Positions 9,504 through 16,777 of a stretch of 24,342 nucleotides of DNA are shown one piece after another. The position numbers were made by a program, and so were the translations under genes. Origin of the DNA: Ectopseudomonas composti (GTDB lineage Bacteria > Pseudomonadota > Gammaproteobacteria > Pseudomonadales > Pseudomonadaceae); the NCBI GenBank assembly GCA_946886245.1, contig CAMPIF010000009.1, positions 1 to 24,342 on the forward strand, given 5' to 3'. Positions within the stretch are counted from its first letter, which is position 1. The number at the start of each line of letters is the position of its first letter. The notes under the pieces were generated by a model. The model worked only from the letters and a program-made list of their open reading frames with translations, made no database searches and was not told the origin of the DNA.

Positions 9504-10526
9504 ATGCAACGGCCTCAAGGGAACTCCAATCATCATTACGGCCTGCCCGACTACTCGATGATGGTGCTGCTGGTCGATGACCAGGCCATGATCGGCGAGG
9601 CCGTAAGGCGTGCGCTGAGCGAAGAGAGCGACATCGATTTCCACTTCTGCTCCGACCCGCATCAGGCGCTGAGCGTGGCTCAGCAGATCAAGCCGACGGT
9701 TATCCTGCAGGACCTGATCATGCCCGGCGTCGACGGCATCGAACTGCTCGCCCAGTACCGTGCGGCGCCCGGCCTGCGCGACGTGCCGATCATCGTGCTG
9801 TCGACCAAGGAAGACCCCAAGGTCAAGAGCGCAGCCTTCACCGCCGGGGCCAACGATTACCTGGTCAAGCTGCCGGACGTGATCGAGTTGCTCGCACGCA
9901 TTCGCTACCACTCGCGCTCCTACCTGACCATGCTGCAGCGCGACGAGGCCTACCGCGCCCTGCGCGAAAGCCAGCAGCAATTGCTCGACACCAACCTGGT
10001 GCTGCAGCGCCTGATCAAGTCCGACGGCCTCACCGGCCTGGCCAACCGCCGCTACTTCGACGAGTCCCTGGAAATCGAATGGAGCCGCGCCTTGCGTGAC
10101 CAGAGCGAACTGTCGCTGCTGATGATCGACGTCGACTACTTCAAGGCCTACAACGACCAGCACGGCCACGTCGCCGGCGATGAAGTGTTGCGCCGCGTCG
10201 GTGAGTCGCTGCGCGGCAGTTGCACGCGCGCCTCGGATCTGGCCGCACGCTACGGTGGCGAAGAGTTTGCCGTGATAATGCCCGGCACCGCCGCCGGCGG
10301 CGCGCGTCTGCAGGCAGAAAAGATCCGCCGCGCGGTGGAGGCGATGGGTATCCCTCACGACCTGCCCAAAACCGGCTCGCCAATCAGTGTCAGCATCGGT
10401 ATCGCCACCATCCGCCCCTCAGCGGAACATGACCCGCTGAGCCTGGTGATCAAGGCCGATGAAGGCCTGTACCTGGCCAAGCACAGCGGCCGCAACCAGG
10501 TGGCGCAGGCTGGCGAGAACAGCTAA
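9504..10526 (+). CDS. wspR: WspR, REC-GGDEF diguanylate cyclase response regulator
   Basis: This 340-residue output protein makes cyclic-di-GMP from two GTP. The REC domain has the phospho-acceptor Asp70 in [12 protein letters not shown] coiled-coil stalk ([21 protein letters not shown]) links it to a GGDEF domain with the active-site variant GGEEF at residues 251-255. The inhibitory I-site RASD lies exactly five residues before the GGEEF, so feedback inhibition should be retained. Numbering matches the well-studied P. aeruginosa WspR. A GGAG ribosome site precedes the ATG. It is separated from wspF by 62 bp, the only sizeable gap in the operon, and is followed by a terminator at 10605-10641. 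Confidence 0.97.
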   Translation: MQRPQGNSNHHYGLPDYSMMVLLVDDQAMIGEAVRRALSEESDIDFHFCSDPHQALSVAQQIKPTVILQDLIMPGVDGIELLAQYRAAPGLRDVPIIVLSTKEDPKVKSAAFTAGANDYLVKLPDVIELLARIRYHSRSYLTMLQRDEAYRALRESQQQLLDTNLVLQRLIKSDGLTGLANRRYFDESLEIEWSRALRDQSELSLLMIDVDYFKAYNDQHGHVAGDEVLRRVGESLRGSCTRASDLAARYGGEEFAVIMPGTAAGGARLQAEKIRRAVEAMGIPHDLPKTGSPISVSIGIATIRPSAEHDPLSLVIKADEGLYLAKHSGRNQVAQAGENS

Positions 10527-10604
10527 AGCGCAGGGCGATAATCGCCCACTTTGCAAGCCCCCTTCGGTCTTGCCGAAATCTTCCACAACCCTTGATTTTA
10601 CTGA

Positions 10605-10641
10605 GCCTGACGCCCTGACCGAGGGCGCCAGGCTTCTTCTT
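10605..10641 (+). terminator. terminator after wspR
   Basis: The stem GCCTG-A-CGCCCT pairs with AGGGCG-C-CAGGC around a 5-nt loop and is followed by TTCTTCTT. It separates the wsp operon from aroQ. A smaller palindrome, GGGCGATAATCGCCC, sits at 10533-10547 without a T run. Confidence 0.85.
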
Positions 10642-10666
10642 GCGCGCTTACCCAGCGACCACCGAA

Positions 10667-10693
10667 TTGACTGAATTAACCAGTTAGTACATT
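10667..10693 (+). promoter_or_regulatory. candidate aroQ promoter (-35 TTGACT, -10 TACATT)
   Basis: TTGACT at 10667-10672 matches five of six -35 bases. TACATT at 10688-10693 is a four-of-six -10 at 15-bp spacing, and CATTTT at 10690 would give 17 bp. The 18-bp palindromic operator occupies the spacer, so a bound repressor would block polymerase. Confidence 0.5.
10673..10690 (+). promoter_or_regulatory. 18-bp palindromic operator, copy 1 (aroQ promoter)
   Basis: GAATTAACCAGTTAGTAC has the core AACCRGTT. Its reverse complement shares most positions with the copies at 14916 and 19473. It lies 40 bp upstream of the aroQ ATG, between the candidate -35 and -10 boxes. The likely ligand is the TetR protein encoded at 12098-12769 (inference). 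Confidence 0.6.
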
Positions 10694-10730
10694 TTTCTCG
10701 CAGTCACGTCACAACAACAAGAGACAGCCC

Positions 10731-11171
10731 ATGACGCCCTGCATTCTTGTACTCAATGGCCCCAATCTGAACCTGCTTGGAACCCGCGAACCGGCTACCT
10801 ATGGCCATGAAACCCTGGCCGACATTTCCCGGCTTTGCGCCGAAACTGCCACCGAACACGGCTTGAAGATCGAGTTTCGCCAGACCAACCATGAGGGCGA
10901 ACTGCTCGACTGGATTCATGCCGCGCGCGGGCGCTGCGCCGGCATCCTGATCAATCCGGCAGCCTGGACTCACACGTCGGTGGCCATCCGCGATGCCCTG
11001 GTGGCCAGCGAACTGCCGGTCATCGAGGTGCATCTGTCCAACGTGCACAAGCGTGAGCCGTTCCGTCATCACTCCTTCGTCTCGCCGATCGCCGTCGGTG
11101 TCATTTGTGGGCTCGGCAGTCAGGGTTACCGACTGGGCCTGCAGTACTTCGCTCAATCGCTCAAGGGTTAA
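10731..11171 (+). CDS. aroQ: type II 3-dehydroquinate dehydratase
   Basis: This 146-residue cytosolic enzyme interconverts 3-dehydroquinate and 3-dehydroshikimate. Family motifs are all present: [13 protein letters not shown] near the start, catalytic Tyr24 in TYGHE, Asn75 in NPAAWTHTS, and His101 in [17 protein letters not shown]. Length is typical for the dodecameric type II family. It is followed after 4 nt by a catabolic shikimate/quinate dehydrogenase and shares an operator with quiC, so it is probably the catabolic (quinate-induced) isozyme and not the biosynthetic one. An AAGAGA ribosome site precedes the ATG. Confidence 0.96.
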   Translation: MTPCILVLNGPNLNLLGTREPATYGHETLADISRLCAETATEHGLKIEFRQTNHEGELLDWIHAARGRCAGILINPAAWTHTSVAIRDALVASELPVIEVHLSNVHKREPFRHHSFVSPIAVGVICGLGSQGYRLGLQYFAQSLKG

Positions 11172-11175
11172 GACC

Positions 11176-12027
11176 ATGTCCTCCGTTACCAGCGGCATTC
11201 TCGCCGGCCTCATTGGCAAAGGCATTCAGGCTTCGCGCACGCCCGCCATGCACGAACGCGAAGGCGATGCGCAGGGGCTGCGCTACCTCTACCGCCTGAT
11301 CGACCTCGACCAGTTGGGCCTCGACCTCGATGCGCTGCCGAGCCTGCTCGATGCGGCGCAGCACATGGGCTTTACCGGTCTCAACATCACCTTCCCGGCC
11401 AAGCAGGCGATCATCCCGCTGCTCGACGAGCTGTCGAGCGAGGCCCGAGGCATTGGCGCGGTGAACACCGTGGTGCTCAAGGACGGCAAGCGTGTCGGCC
11501 ACAACACCGATTGCCTGGGCTTCGCCGAGGGCTTGCGCCGTGGCCTGCCCAACGTGACTCGCCGTCGCGTGGTGCAGATGGGCGCAGGCGGTGCCGGCGC
11601 AGCCGTGGCCCACGCCCTGCTCGCCGAAGGCGTCGAACGCCTGTGCATCTTCGAGGTGGAGCCCGGCCGCGCCCAGGCCCTGGCGGACAATCTCAACGCT
11701 CACTTTGGCGCCGAGCGCGCCATCGCGGGCGAAGACCTGGCAGGTGAAGTCGCCGCTGCCGACGGGCTGGTCAACACAACGCCGGTGGGCATGGCCAAAC
11801 TGCCGGGCACACCGCTGCCGATGGAGCTGCTGCATGCCGGGCTGTGGGTCGCCGAGATCATCTACTTCCCGCTGGAAACCGAACTGCTGCGCCACGCCCG
11901 CGCCCTTGGCTGCCGCACGCTGGATGGCGGCACCATGGCGGTGTTCCAGGCGGTCAAGGCGTTCGAACTGTTCAGTGGCCGCCCGGCCGATGCCGAACGC
12001 ATGCAGGCGCACTTCGCCAGTTTCTGA
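11176..12027 (+). CDS. quinate/shikimate dehydrogenase, catabolic AroE paralogue, probably NAD-dependent
   Basis: The product is 283 residues from the ATG at 11176, 4 nt after aroQ; the frame upstream of this overlaps aroQ in another phase. AroE-family motifs: SRTPAMHE (substrate end), NITFPAKQ with catalytic Lys76, GHNTDCLGF with Asp112, and the dinucleotide loop GAGGAGAA at 137-144. Beta-2 ends in FEVEPGR (Glu160, Arg165), whereas biosynthetic AroE has an NRT-type NADP clamp. This pattern and the overall length resemble the Corynebacterium glutamicum quinate/shikimate dehydrogenase, which prefers NAD. It would oxidise quinate and/or shikimate to the dehydro forms used by AroQ and QuiC. The family is certain; cofactor and substrate preference are inferred. 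Confidence 0.92.
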   Translation: MSSVTSGILAGLIGKGIQASRTPAMHEREGDAQGLRYLYRLIDLDQLGLDLDALPSLLDAAQHMGFTGLNITFPAKQAIIPLLDELSSEARGIGAVNTVVLKDGKRVGHNTDCLGFAEGLRRGLPNVTRRRVVQMGAGGAGAAVAHALLAEGVERLCIFEVEPGRAQALADNLNAHFGAERAIAGEDLAGEVAAADGLVNTTPVGMAKLPGTPLPMELLHAGLWVAEIIYFPLETELLRHARALGCRTLDGGTMAVFQAVKAFELFSGRPADAERMQAHFASF

Positions 12028-12039
12028 GCACACTCATGC

Positions 12040-12080
12040 AAAATGGGCCCTGGCAGCGACAACGCGGCAAGGGCCCTTTT
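12040..12080. terminator. bidirectional terminator between the convergent dehydrogenase and tetR genes
   Basis: AAAA-T-GGGCCCT (12040-12051) pairs with AGGGCCC-TTTT (12070-12080) around an 18-nt loop. The flanking A and T runs give a U tract on both strands, fitting the convergent gene ends at 12027 and 12098. Confidence 0.88.
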
Positions 12081-12097
12081 CATATCCGCACCGATCT

Positions 12098-12769
12098 TCA
12101 GCCCTGGATATAACGCAGCACCGCCTCGCAGATCATCGCCTTGTGTCGCTGCTTGACCTGCTCGTCGGGCAGATCGATCTGGAAGATCTCGCCAAAGGTG
12201 TGGCGGTTGGACACCCGGTAGAAACAGAACGAACTGATCAGCAGGTGTACATCGAGCACATCGATACCGGGGCGGAACACGCCCTCTTGCTCGCCGCGAC
12301 GCAGGGTCTTGCCGAGGGTATCGAGCACCACGTTGCTCATCTGGCGGATGACCGGCGACTGCTTGACGTACTCGCCGTAGTGGATGTTCTCGATGCTGAC
12401 GATGCGCACGAAGTCGACGTTGCGGTCATGGTGATCGAAGGTGAACTCCACCAGCCGACGGATCGCCAGCACCGGCGGCAAGGAGGCCAGATCGAGGCGA
12501 CTCTCGGTGCCGCGGATATCACCGTAGAGTTTGACCAGCACCTCGAGATAGAGCTGTTCCTTGCTGCCGAAGTAGTAGTAGATCATCCGTTTCGAGGTCG
12601 CGGTGCGCTCGGCGATGGCGTCCACGCGGGCGCCGGAAAGGCCCTGCTGAACGAACTCCGTGATGGCGGCCTGGAGAATGCTCTCGCGCGTTTTTTCCGG
12701 GTTGTTCTTACGTACCTTGCGCACCACCTCGAGAGGTTCAGTGGTCAGGTTGGCAACGGCTTCGGTCAT
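12098..12769 (-). CDS. TetR-family transcriptional regulator, candidate regulator of the quinate/shikimate genes
   Basis: This 223-residue protein has an N-terminal TetR DNA-binding domain: TRESILQAAITEFVQQGL, then the helix-turn-helix ARVDAIAERTATSKRMIYYYFGSKEQLY at about residues 45-73. The C-terminal ligand domain is unrelated at sight to well-known drug-sensing members. It lies 88 bp downstream of quiC on the same strand and converges on aroQ-dehydrogenase. An 18-bp palindrome shared by the promoters of aroQ, quiC and iclR/tct is the obvious operator candidate. Its own upstream region has a different palindrome, GTATTGGTAATAC (12792-12804), next to an AT-rich -10-like TATAAA. The ribosome site is weak, so the start is the least certain part. 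Confidence 0.85.
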   Translation of the reverse strand: MTEAVANLTTEPLEVVRKVRKNNPEKTRESILQAAITEFVQQGLSGARVDAIAERTATSKRMIYYYFGSKEQLYLEVLVKLYGDIRGTESRLDLASLPPVLAIRRLVEFTFDHHDRNVDFVRIVSIENIHYGEYVKQSPVIRQMSNVVLDTLGKTLRRGEQEGVFRPGIDVLDVHLLISSFCFYRVSNRHTFGEIFQIDLPDEQVKQRHKAMICEAVLRYIQG

Positions 12770-12791
12770 ACGGCAATGGTCTTTTTTATAA

Positions 12792-12804
12792 GTATTGGTA
12801 ATAC
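12792..12804. promoter_or_regulatory. 13-bp palindrome upstream of tetR
   Basis: GTATTGGTAATAC is a perfect 5-3-5 palindrome located 23 bp upstream of the tetR ATG and just before a minus-strand TATAAA. It could be an autoregulatory site. It differs from the shared 18-bp operator. Confidence 0.35.
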
Positions 12805-12857
12805 GGAGTATGGCAGGCCGGGTAGCGGTAACCGAGCAGGTTGCCGCCTCGACCGAG

Positions 12858-14765
12858 TTACAGCCGCGGCCGCTTCAAGCCACCGCTGCGCGCCTTGGCC
12901 ATGGCCGCCAGGCGCACCGCTACGTTGGCCGCGCCATAGCCCACGTAGCCGCCCTTGCGCTGAATGATTTCGAAGAAGAAGCGCTCCTCGAACGGCTCGG
13001 TGTAGACGTGGAACAACTCGCCACCCTGGGCATCACGATCATAGAGCACGTTGTAGTACGCCAGCTCGCTGAGGAACTCGTCGTCGAAATCGAAGCGCGC
13101 GGCCAGATCATCGTAGTAGTTCAGCGGAATTTCCAGTAGCGGCACACCCGCTTCCTTGGCCCGCGCCACTTCGGCGAAGATGTCTTCGCAGGAAAACGCG
13201 ATGTGGTGCACGCCGGAGCCCTGATAGCTGGACAGAGCATGGGCAATGGCGGTGTTGCGGTTCTCCGAGATGTTCAGCGGCAGGCGGATCGAACTGCAAC
13301 GGCTGCGAATCGCGCGGCTTTTCACCAGGCCGTAAGGATCGGGCAGGACCACTTCGTCGTCGGCCTCGAAATCCAGCAGGCTCTTGTAGAACAGCACCCA
13401 ACTGTCCAACGACTCGGCCGGCAGTGCCAGCGCCATGTGATCGATGCGCTGCAGACCACCACTGGCCTCGGCCGTCTGATTCAGACTGAAGTCGGTGTCA
13501 TAAATGGTCTGCCCTGCTCCCGCCTGCTCCACCAGATAGATCAGGCTGCCATCGGGAGCGCGCACTGCCGGCACCTCCCTCTCGTTGGGGCCGACCAGGC
13601 CACGATAGGGCTGGCCCCGATAGTCGCAGGCGCGCTGCAACGCCGCGGCGCCATCCTTCACCCGCAGCGCGGTGGCACACAGCGACGGGCCGTGCGACTC
13701 GAAGAAGTTGTGCGCGAAAGAATAGGGTTCGGCGTTGAGCACGATATTGATATCGCCCTGACGCAGCAGGCTAACGCTCTTGGAGCGATGCTGGCCGGCA
13801 TGGGCAAAGCCCAGTCGCTCCAGCCAGCCGGACAGACGCGCGCCGACGGCCTCGTCGACGGCGAACTCGAGAAACTCCACGCCGTCGTAGCGGTGTGCCG
13901 CAGGCGGGGTGAAGAGCACGCCCGGCTCGATCTGATGGCCCTCTTTCTCGAGACGCTTGTGGGTCTTTTCCTCGAGATAGAGCAGCGAGCGCAGACCATC
14001 GGCCGCATTCTGCCGTGGCGGCGCGGCACGGAAACCATCGTTGAAGATTTCCAGCGACAGCGGACCGCGATAGCCGGTACGCAGGATCGGCGCGAGGAAA
14101 CCGGCCAGATCGAATTCGCCCTGCCCAGGGAAGCAGCGGAAATGGCGGCTCCACTCCAGCACGTCCATGGCCAGGATCGGTGCATCGGCCATCTGCACGA
14201 AGAAGATCTTGTCGCCGGGGATATCGGCGATGGCTGCGGGATCGCCCTTGAGCGACAGCGTATGGAAACTGTCGAGGATCACCCCGACGGCCGGGTGATC
14301 GGCCTGGCGCACCAGATTCCATACCTGCTGATAGGTATTGACGTGACGGCCCCAGGCCAAGGCCTCGTATCCAATTCGCAGGCCGCGCGCACCAGCGCGC
14401 TCGCCCAACAGGCGCAGGTCGTCGATAAGGATTTCATCGTCGCCCAGCGAGTCGGCCGCGACGTTGCTGCACACCAGCACCAGGTCGGTGCCCAGTTCCT
14501 GCATCAGGTCGAACTTGCGCTCGGCACGGTCGATGTTGCGCTGCAGGCGGTCGCGGCGGCAGCCTTCGAAGTCGCGAAATGGCTGGAACAGGGTGATGGC
14601 GATGCCGAGGTCGGCGCAGCGCTTGCGAATTTCGCTGGGGCTGCCGTCGTAGTAGAGCAGGTCGTTCTCGAAGATTTCCACACCGTCGAAGCCGGCGGCA
14701 GCAATGGCTTCGAGCTTCTCGGGCAGGGTACCGCTGAGGGAAACGGTGGCAATTGAACGCTGCAT
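12858..14765 (-). CDS. quiC: QuiC, 3-dehydroshikimate dehydratase (two-domain type)
   Basis: The product is 635 residues from the ATG at 14765, the usual length of Pseudomonas QuiC; a GGAG site 8 nt upstream decides this start over the longer frame to 14837. The enzyme dehydrates 3-dehydroshikimate to protocatechuate in quinate/shikimate catabolism. The N-terminal TIM-barrel domain (about 1-280) keeps the metal ligands Glu134, Asp165, Gln191 and Glu239 plus His168. The C-terminal half is a VOC/4-hydroxyphenylpyruvate dioxygenase-like domain with RIDHMAL, GVHHIAF and FFEIIQRKGG, supplying a His-His-Glu site. It is transcribed leftward, probably with or before tetR. Its promoter region holds both the 18-bp operator and a perfect 15-bp IclR-type palindrome. 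Confidence 0.96.
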   Translation of the reverse strand: MQRSIATVSLSGTLPEKLEAIAAAGFDGVEIFENDLLYYDGSPSEIRKRCADLGIAITLFQPFRDFEGCRRDRLQRNIDRAERKFDLMQELGTDLVLVCSNVAADSLGDDEILIDDLRLLGERAGARGLRIGYEALAWGRHVNTYQQVWNLVRQADHPAVGVILDSFHTLSLKGDPAAIADIPGDKIFFVQMADAPILAMDVLEWSRHFRCFPGQGEFDLAGFLAPILRTGYRGPLSLEIFNDGFRAAPPRQNAADGLRSLLYLEEKTHKRLEKEGHQIEPGVLFTPPAAHRYDGVEFLEFAVDEAVGARLSGWLERLGFAHAGQHRSKSVSLLRQGDINIVLNAEPYSFAHNFFESHGPSLCATALRVKDGAAALQRACDYRGQPYRGLVGPNEREVPAVRAPDGSLIYLVEQAGAGQTIYDTDFSLNQTAEASGGLQRIDHMALALPAESLDSWVLFYKSLLDFEADDEVVLPDPYGLVKSRAIRSRCSSIRLPLNISENRNTAIAHALSSYQGSGVHHIAFSCEDIFAEVARAKEAGVPLLEIPLNYYDDLAARFDFDDEFLSELAYYNVLYDRDAQGGELFHVYTEPFEERFFFEIIQRKGGYVGYGAANVAVRLAAMAKARSGGLKRPRL

Positions 14766-14915
14766 AGACGGCTCCGGGCTGAGGCGGCGCCGTGGCGGGC
14801 AAAGTGAGGGAGGCGAGACGCGCTCATGAGCCCTCACTCGGCCGGTTGGTCGGCGCTCATGGATTGTTCGTAGCCTGGATTATTGGCAGGGTCGGGGAGA
14901 TCAGCAATTCAAAAT

Positions 14916-14933
14916 GAACGAACTGGTTAGTTT
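14916..14933 (-). promoter_or_regulatory. 18-bp palindromic operator, copy 2 (quiC promoter)
   Basis: Read toward quiC the site is AAACTAACCAGTTCGTTC, with core AACCRGTT. It is followed by CATTTT in the same place as in the aroQ copy, and lies 150 bp upstream of the quiC ATG. Three bases separate it from the 15-bp palindrome at 14937. Confidence 0.58.
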
Positions 14934-14936
14934 TCC

Positions 14937-14951
14937 GTTCGATAATCGAAC
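14937..14951. promoter_or_regulatory. 15-bp IclR/PcaR-type palindrome (quiC promoter)
   Basis: GTTCGATAATCGAAC is a perfect 7-1-7 palindrome. It closely resembles the operator GTTCGATAATCGCAC that I recall for Pseudomonas PcaR (IclR family). It sits upstream of the 18-bp operator relative to quiC, where an IclR-family activator could act. Confidence 0.6.
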
Positions 14952-14955
14952 ATCA

Positions 14956-15840
14956 TCACTTCCGGGGCTGTTTCCGGTTCTGCCAGGCAGCCGCCAAACC
15001 GCTCAGGCAGATGATGAGAATACCGATCATCGCCGTGGTATCCGGCTTGTGCTGGAACACCAGCAGCCCCAGCAGCCCGGCGAAGACGATCTGCACGTAG
15101 CCGAACGGCGCCAGCAAAGCCGGCGCGGCATGGCGGAAGGCGTGGGTCAGCAGCAGGTGCGCGGCCATGCCACAGCCGCCCAGCGCCAGCATCATCAGAC
15201 CGTGCGTGAGGCTCGGTACATGCCAGAAGAACGGCACCAGCAGACTCATCACCAGCGTGTTGACCAGGCCGGCGAAGAAGTTGCTGGTGGTCGCGCTGTC
15301 CACTTCACTGAGACGCCGGGTGAGGATCTGATAGCAGCTGAAACACAACGCCGCACTCAGCGGCAACAGCACAGCCGGGGTAAACAGGCTGCCGCCCGGA
15401 TGCACGATGATCAGGACCCCGACGAAGCCGACGATCACCGCAGCCCACTGGCCCGCGCTGACGCGTTCACCGAGCAAGGGCACCGATAGCGCCGTGACCA
15501 GCAGCGGCGCCAGAAAGATCACCGAGGTCGCCTCGGCCAGCGGGATGAACATCAGCCCCGTGGTGAACAGCAGGCTCACGCCCAGCAGGCACAGCGCCCG
15601 CAGCACCTGCAGGCCAGGCCGCTTGGTACGCAGCACGCGCAAGCCGGATTGCGGCAGGAAGATGCCGGCCATCAGCAAGGTGTGCACCAGGTAGCGCGCC
15701 CAGACGATGAGGATGATCGGATAGAAACCCGACAGGTATTTGGACATGGCATCGTGACTGGCGAACAGGAAGGTCGCCAGCACCATCAGGCCGATCCCCT
15801 TGAGCGGGTGATTGGCGCCGGACAATGGAGTGAGACTCAT
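14956..15840 (-). CDS. DMT-superfamily permease (EamA, 10 TM)
   Basis: The product is 294 residues from the ATG at 15840; the 15 extra upstream codons (MSCYLFAASPPSGYF) do not look like a transporter start. Ten hydrophobic helices fall in two EamA repeats, for example GIGLMVLATFLFASHDAMSKYL at the start, and PLAEATSVIFLAPLLVTALSVPLLGERVS closing repeat one. Members export or import small metabolites at the inner membrane; substrate cannot be read from sequence. It lies 105 bp downstream of the TIM-barrel gene on the same strand and upstream of quiC, so uptake or efflux of a cyclitol- or aromatic-type compound is a reasonable guess only. The ribosome site is weak (GGGTAT). Confidence 0.88.
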   Translation of the reverse strand: MSLTPLSGANHPLKGIGLMVLATFLFASHDAMSKYLSGFYPIILIVWARYLVHTLLMAGIFLPQSGLRVLRTKRPGLQVLRALCLLGVSLLFTTGLMFIPLAEATSVIFLAPLLVTALSVPLLGERVSAGQWAAVIVGFVGVLIIVHPGGSLFTPAVLLPLSAALCFSCYQILTRRLSEVDSATTSNFFAGLVNTLVMSLLVPFFWHVPSLTHGLMMLALGGCGMAAHLLLTHAFRHAAPALLAPFGYVQIVFAGLLGLLVFQHKPDTTAMIGILIICLSGLAAAWQNRKQPRK

Positions 15841-15945
15841 GAAATACCCGGAAGGCGGACTCGCCGCAAAAAGATAGCAAGACAACTAACTATACAGACC
15901 ACGACGGACCAACGCCTACCTCCACTGCGGCAGGCGCTGACTCCA

Positions 15946-16764
15946 TCACGACTGACGGTCGAGCAACTGCCGGGTCTTCTCCAGCGCCATGCGGGCTCGC
16001 TGCAATGCGCTGACACCCTGCTCCATCAGTTGCCGGGTCGGAATTTCCAGGCTCAGCGGGATGTTTGTCGGCAGGGTTCGCAGCAAGCCGAGCAGATCGC
16101 AGTCGCCTTCGCCGGGGAAGCGCCGTTCATTACGCGCCTGCCGCAGGATTTCGTCCATGTCCTGCGGGCGCGGCCCGGCCACATCGCACAACTGAGCGTA
16201 GCGCAGACGCTCGGCGGGCACCGCCGCCAGATCCTGCAGGCGTGAGCCAGAACGGTCGAAGTGGAAAGCATCGACCAGCACGCAGCCATTGGCTCGCCCC
16301 GCCGCAGCGACGATACGCGCCGCCTGGGTCAGGTCGCGGGCGTTGGTCCAGGGCATGAATTCCAGGTGCGGGTGCAGGCCGTACTGCGCGGACAGATCAC
16401 AGAGCGCAGCGAAGTTGTCGGTCTGCCGCGCTTCGTCTGGATCATTGCCGGCCACCAGCAGTTCGCTGGCACCGCACTCGGCGCCTACGGCGAGGATGGC
16501 CTCGAAGTCGCTGACGCGGGTTTGCGCCTTCAGGCGCAGGATTTCCACGTCGAGGACCTGGATGCCGGTATCGCGCAAACGCTTCAGGGTCTGCGCACGC
16601 AGGGCGGCATCGGCCACCAGCGGAAAGTGATGCTCTTCCGGCGTAGCCGGCACCAGGCGCAGGCCAACGTGGCTGTAGCCGGCACGCGCCGCCACCTCGA
16701 CCATCTCTGGTGGCGACAGCTCGAGCACGGTCAGGGCGGCCAGGGAAAGAATACGTTCGCTCAT
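15946..16764 (-). CDS. sugar-phosphate isomerase/epimerase-type TIM barrel, QuiC N-domain-like
   Basis: The product is 272 residues from the ATG at 16764, 13 nt after the Gfo/Idh gene, so the two are probably co-translated. It is a single AP-endonuclease-2-type TIM barrel. Glu135 (HLEFMPW), Asp165 and His168 (LVDAFHF), Gln191 (YAQLCD) and Glu240 (PLSLEI) sit at almost the same positions as the metal ligands and histidine of QuiC (134, 165, 168, 191, 239). Both proteins also share FPG(E/Q)G near residue 215. It is therefore a divalent-metal isomerase, epimerase or dehydratase. It may be a single-domain 3-dehydroshikimate dehydratase-like enzyme or an epimerase acting with the oxidoreductase; I cannot decide which. 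Confidence 0.88.
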   Translation of the reverse strand: MSERILSLAALTVLELSPPEMVEVAARAGYSHVGLRLVPATPEEHHFPLVADAALRAQTLKRLRDTGIQVLDVEILRLKAQTRVSDFEAILAVGAECGASELLVAGNDPDEARQTDNFAALCDLSAQYGLHPHLEFMPWTNARDLTQAARIVAAAGRANGCVLVDAFHFDRSGSRLQDLAAVPAERLRYAQLCDVAGPRPQDMDEILRQARNERRFPGEGDCDLLGLLRTLPTNIPLSLEIPTRQLMEQGVSALQRARMALEKTRQLLDRQS

Positions 16765-16777
16765 GATGACTCTCTGC

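Noticed and set aside
11591..12967. 458-codon plus-strand frame crossing the dehydrogenase end, the terminator and tetR
   Set aside because: It runs through a strong bidirectional terminator and through tetR antisense; composition changes abruptly at each boundary.
13203..14756. 517-codon plus-strand frame opposite quiC
   Set aside because: Shadow of quiC, whose metal-site residues are intact on the minus strand.
15880..15900. ACTAACTATAC upstream of the DMT gene as an operator or promoter
   Set aside because: It has one half-site only, and the TATAGT -10-like hexamer lacks a -35 at usable spacing.
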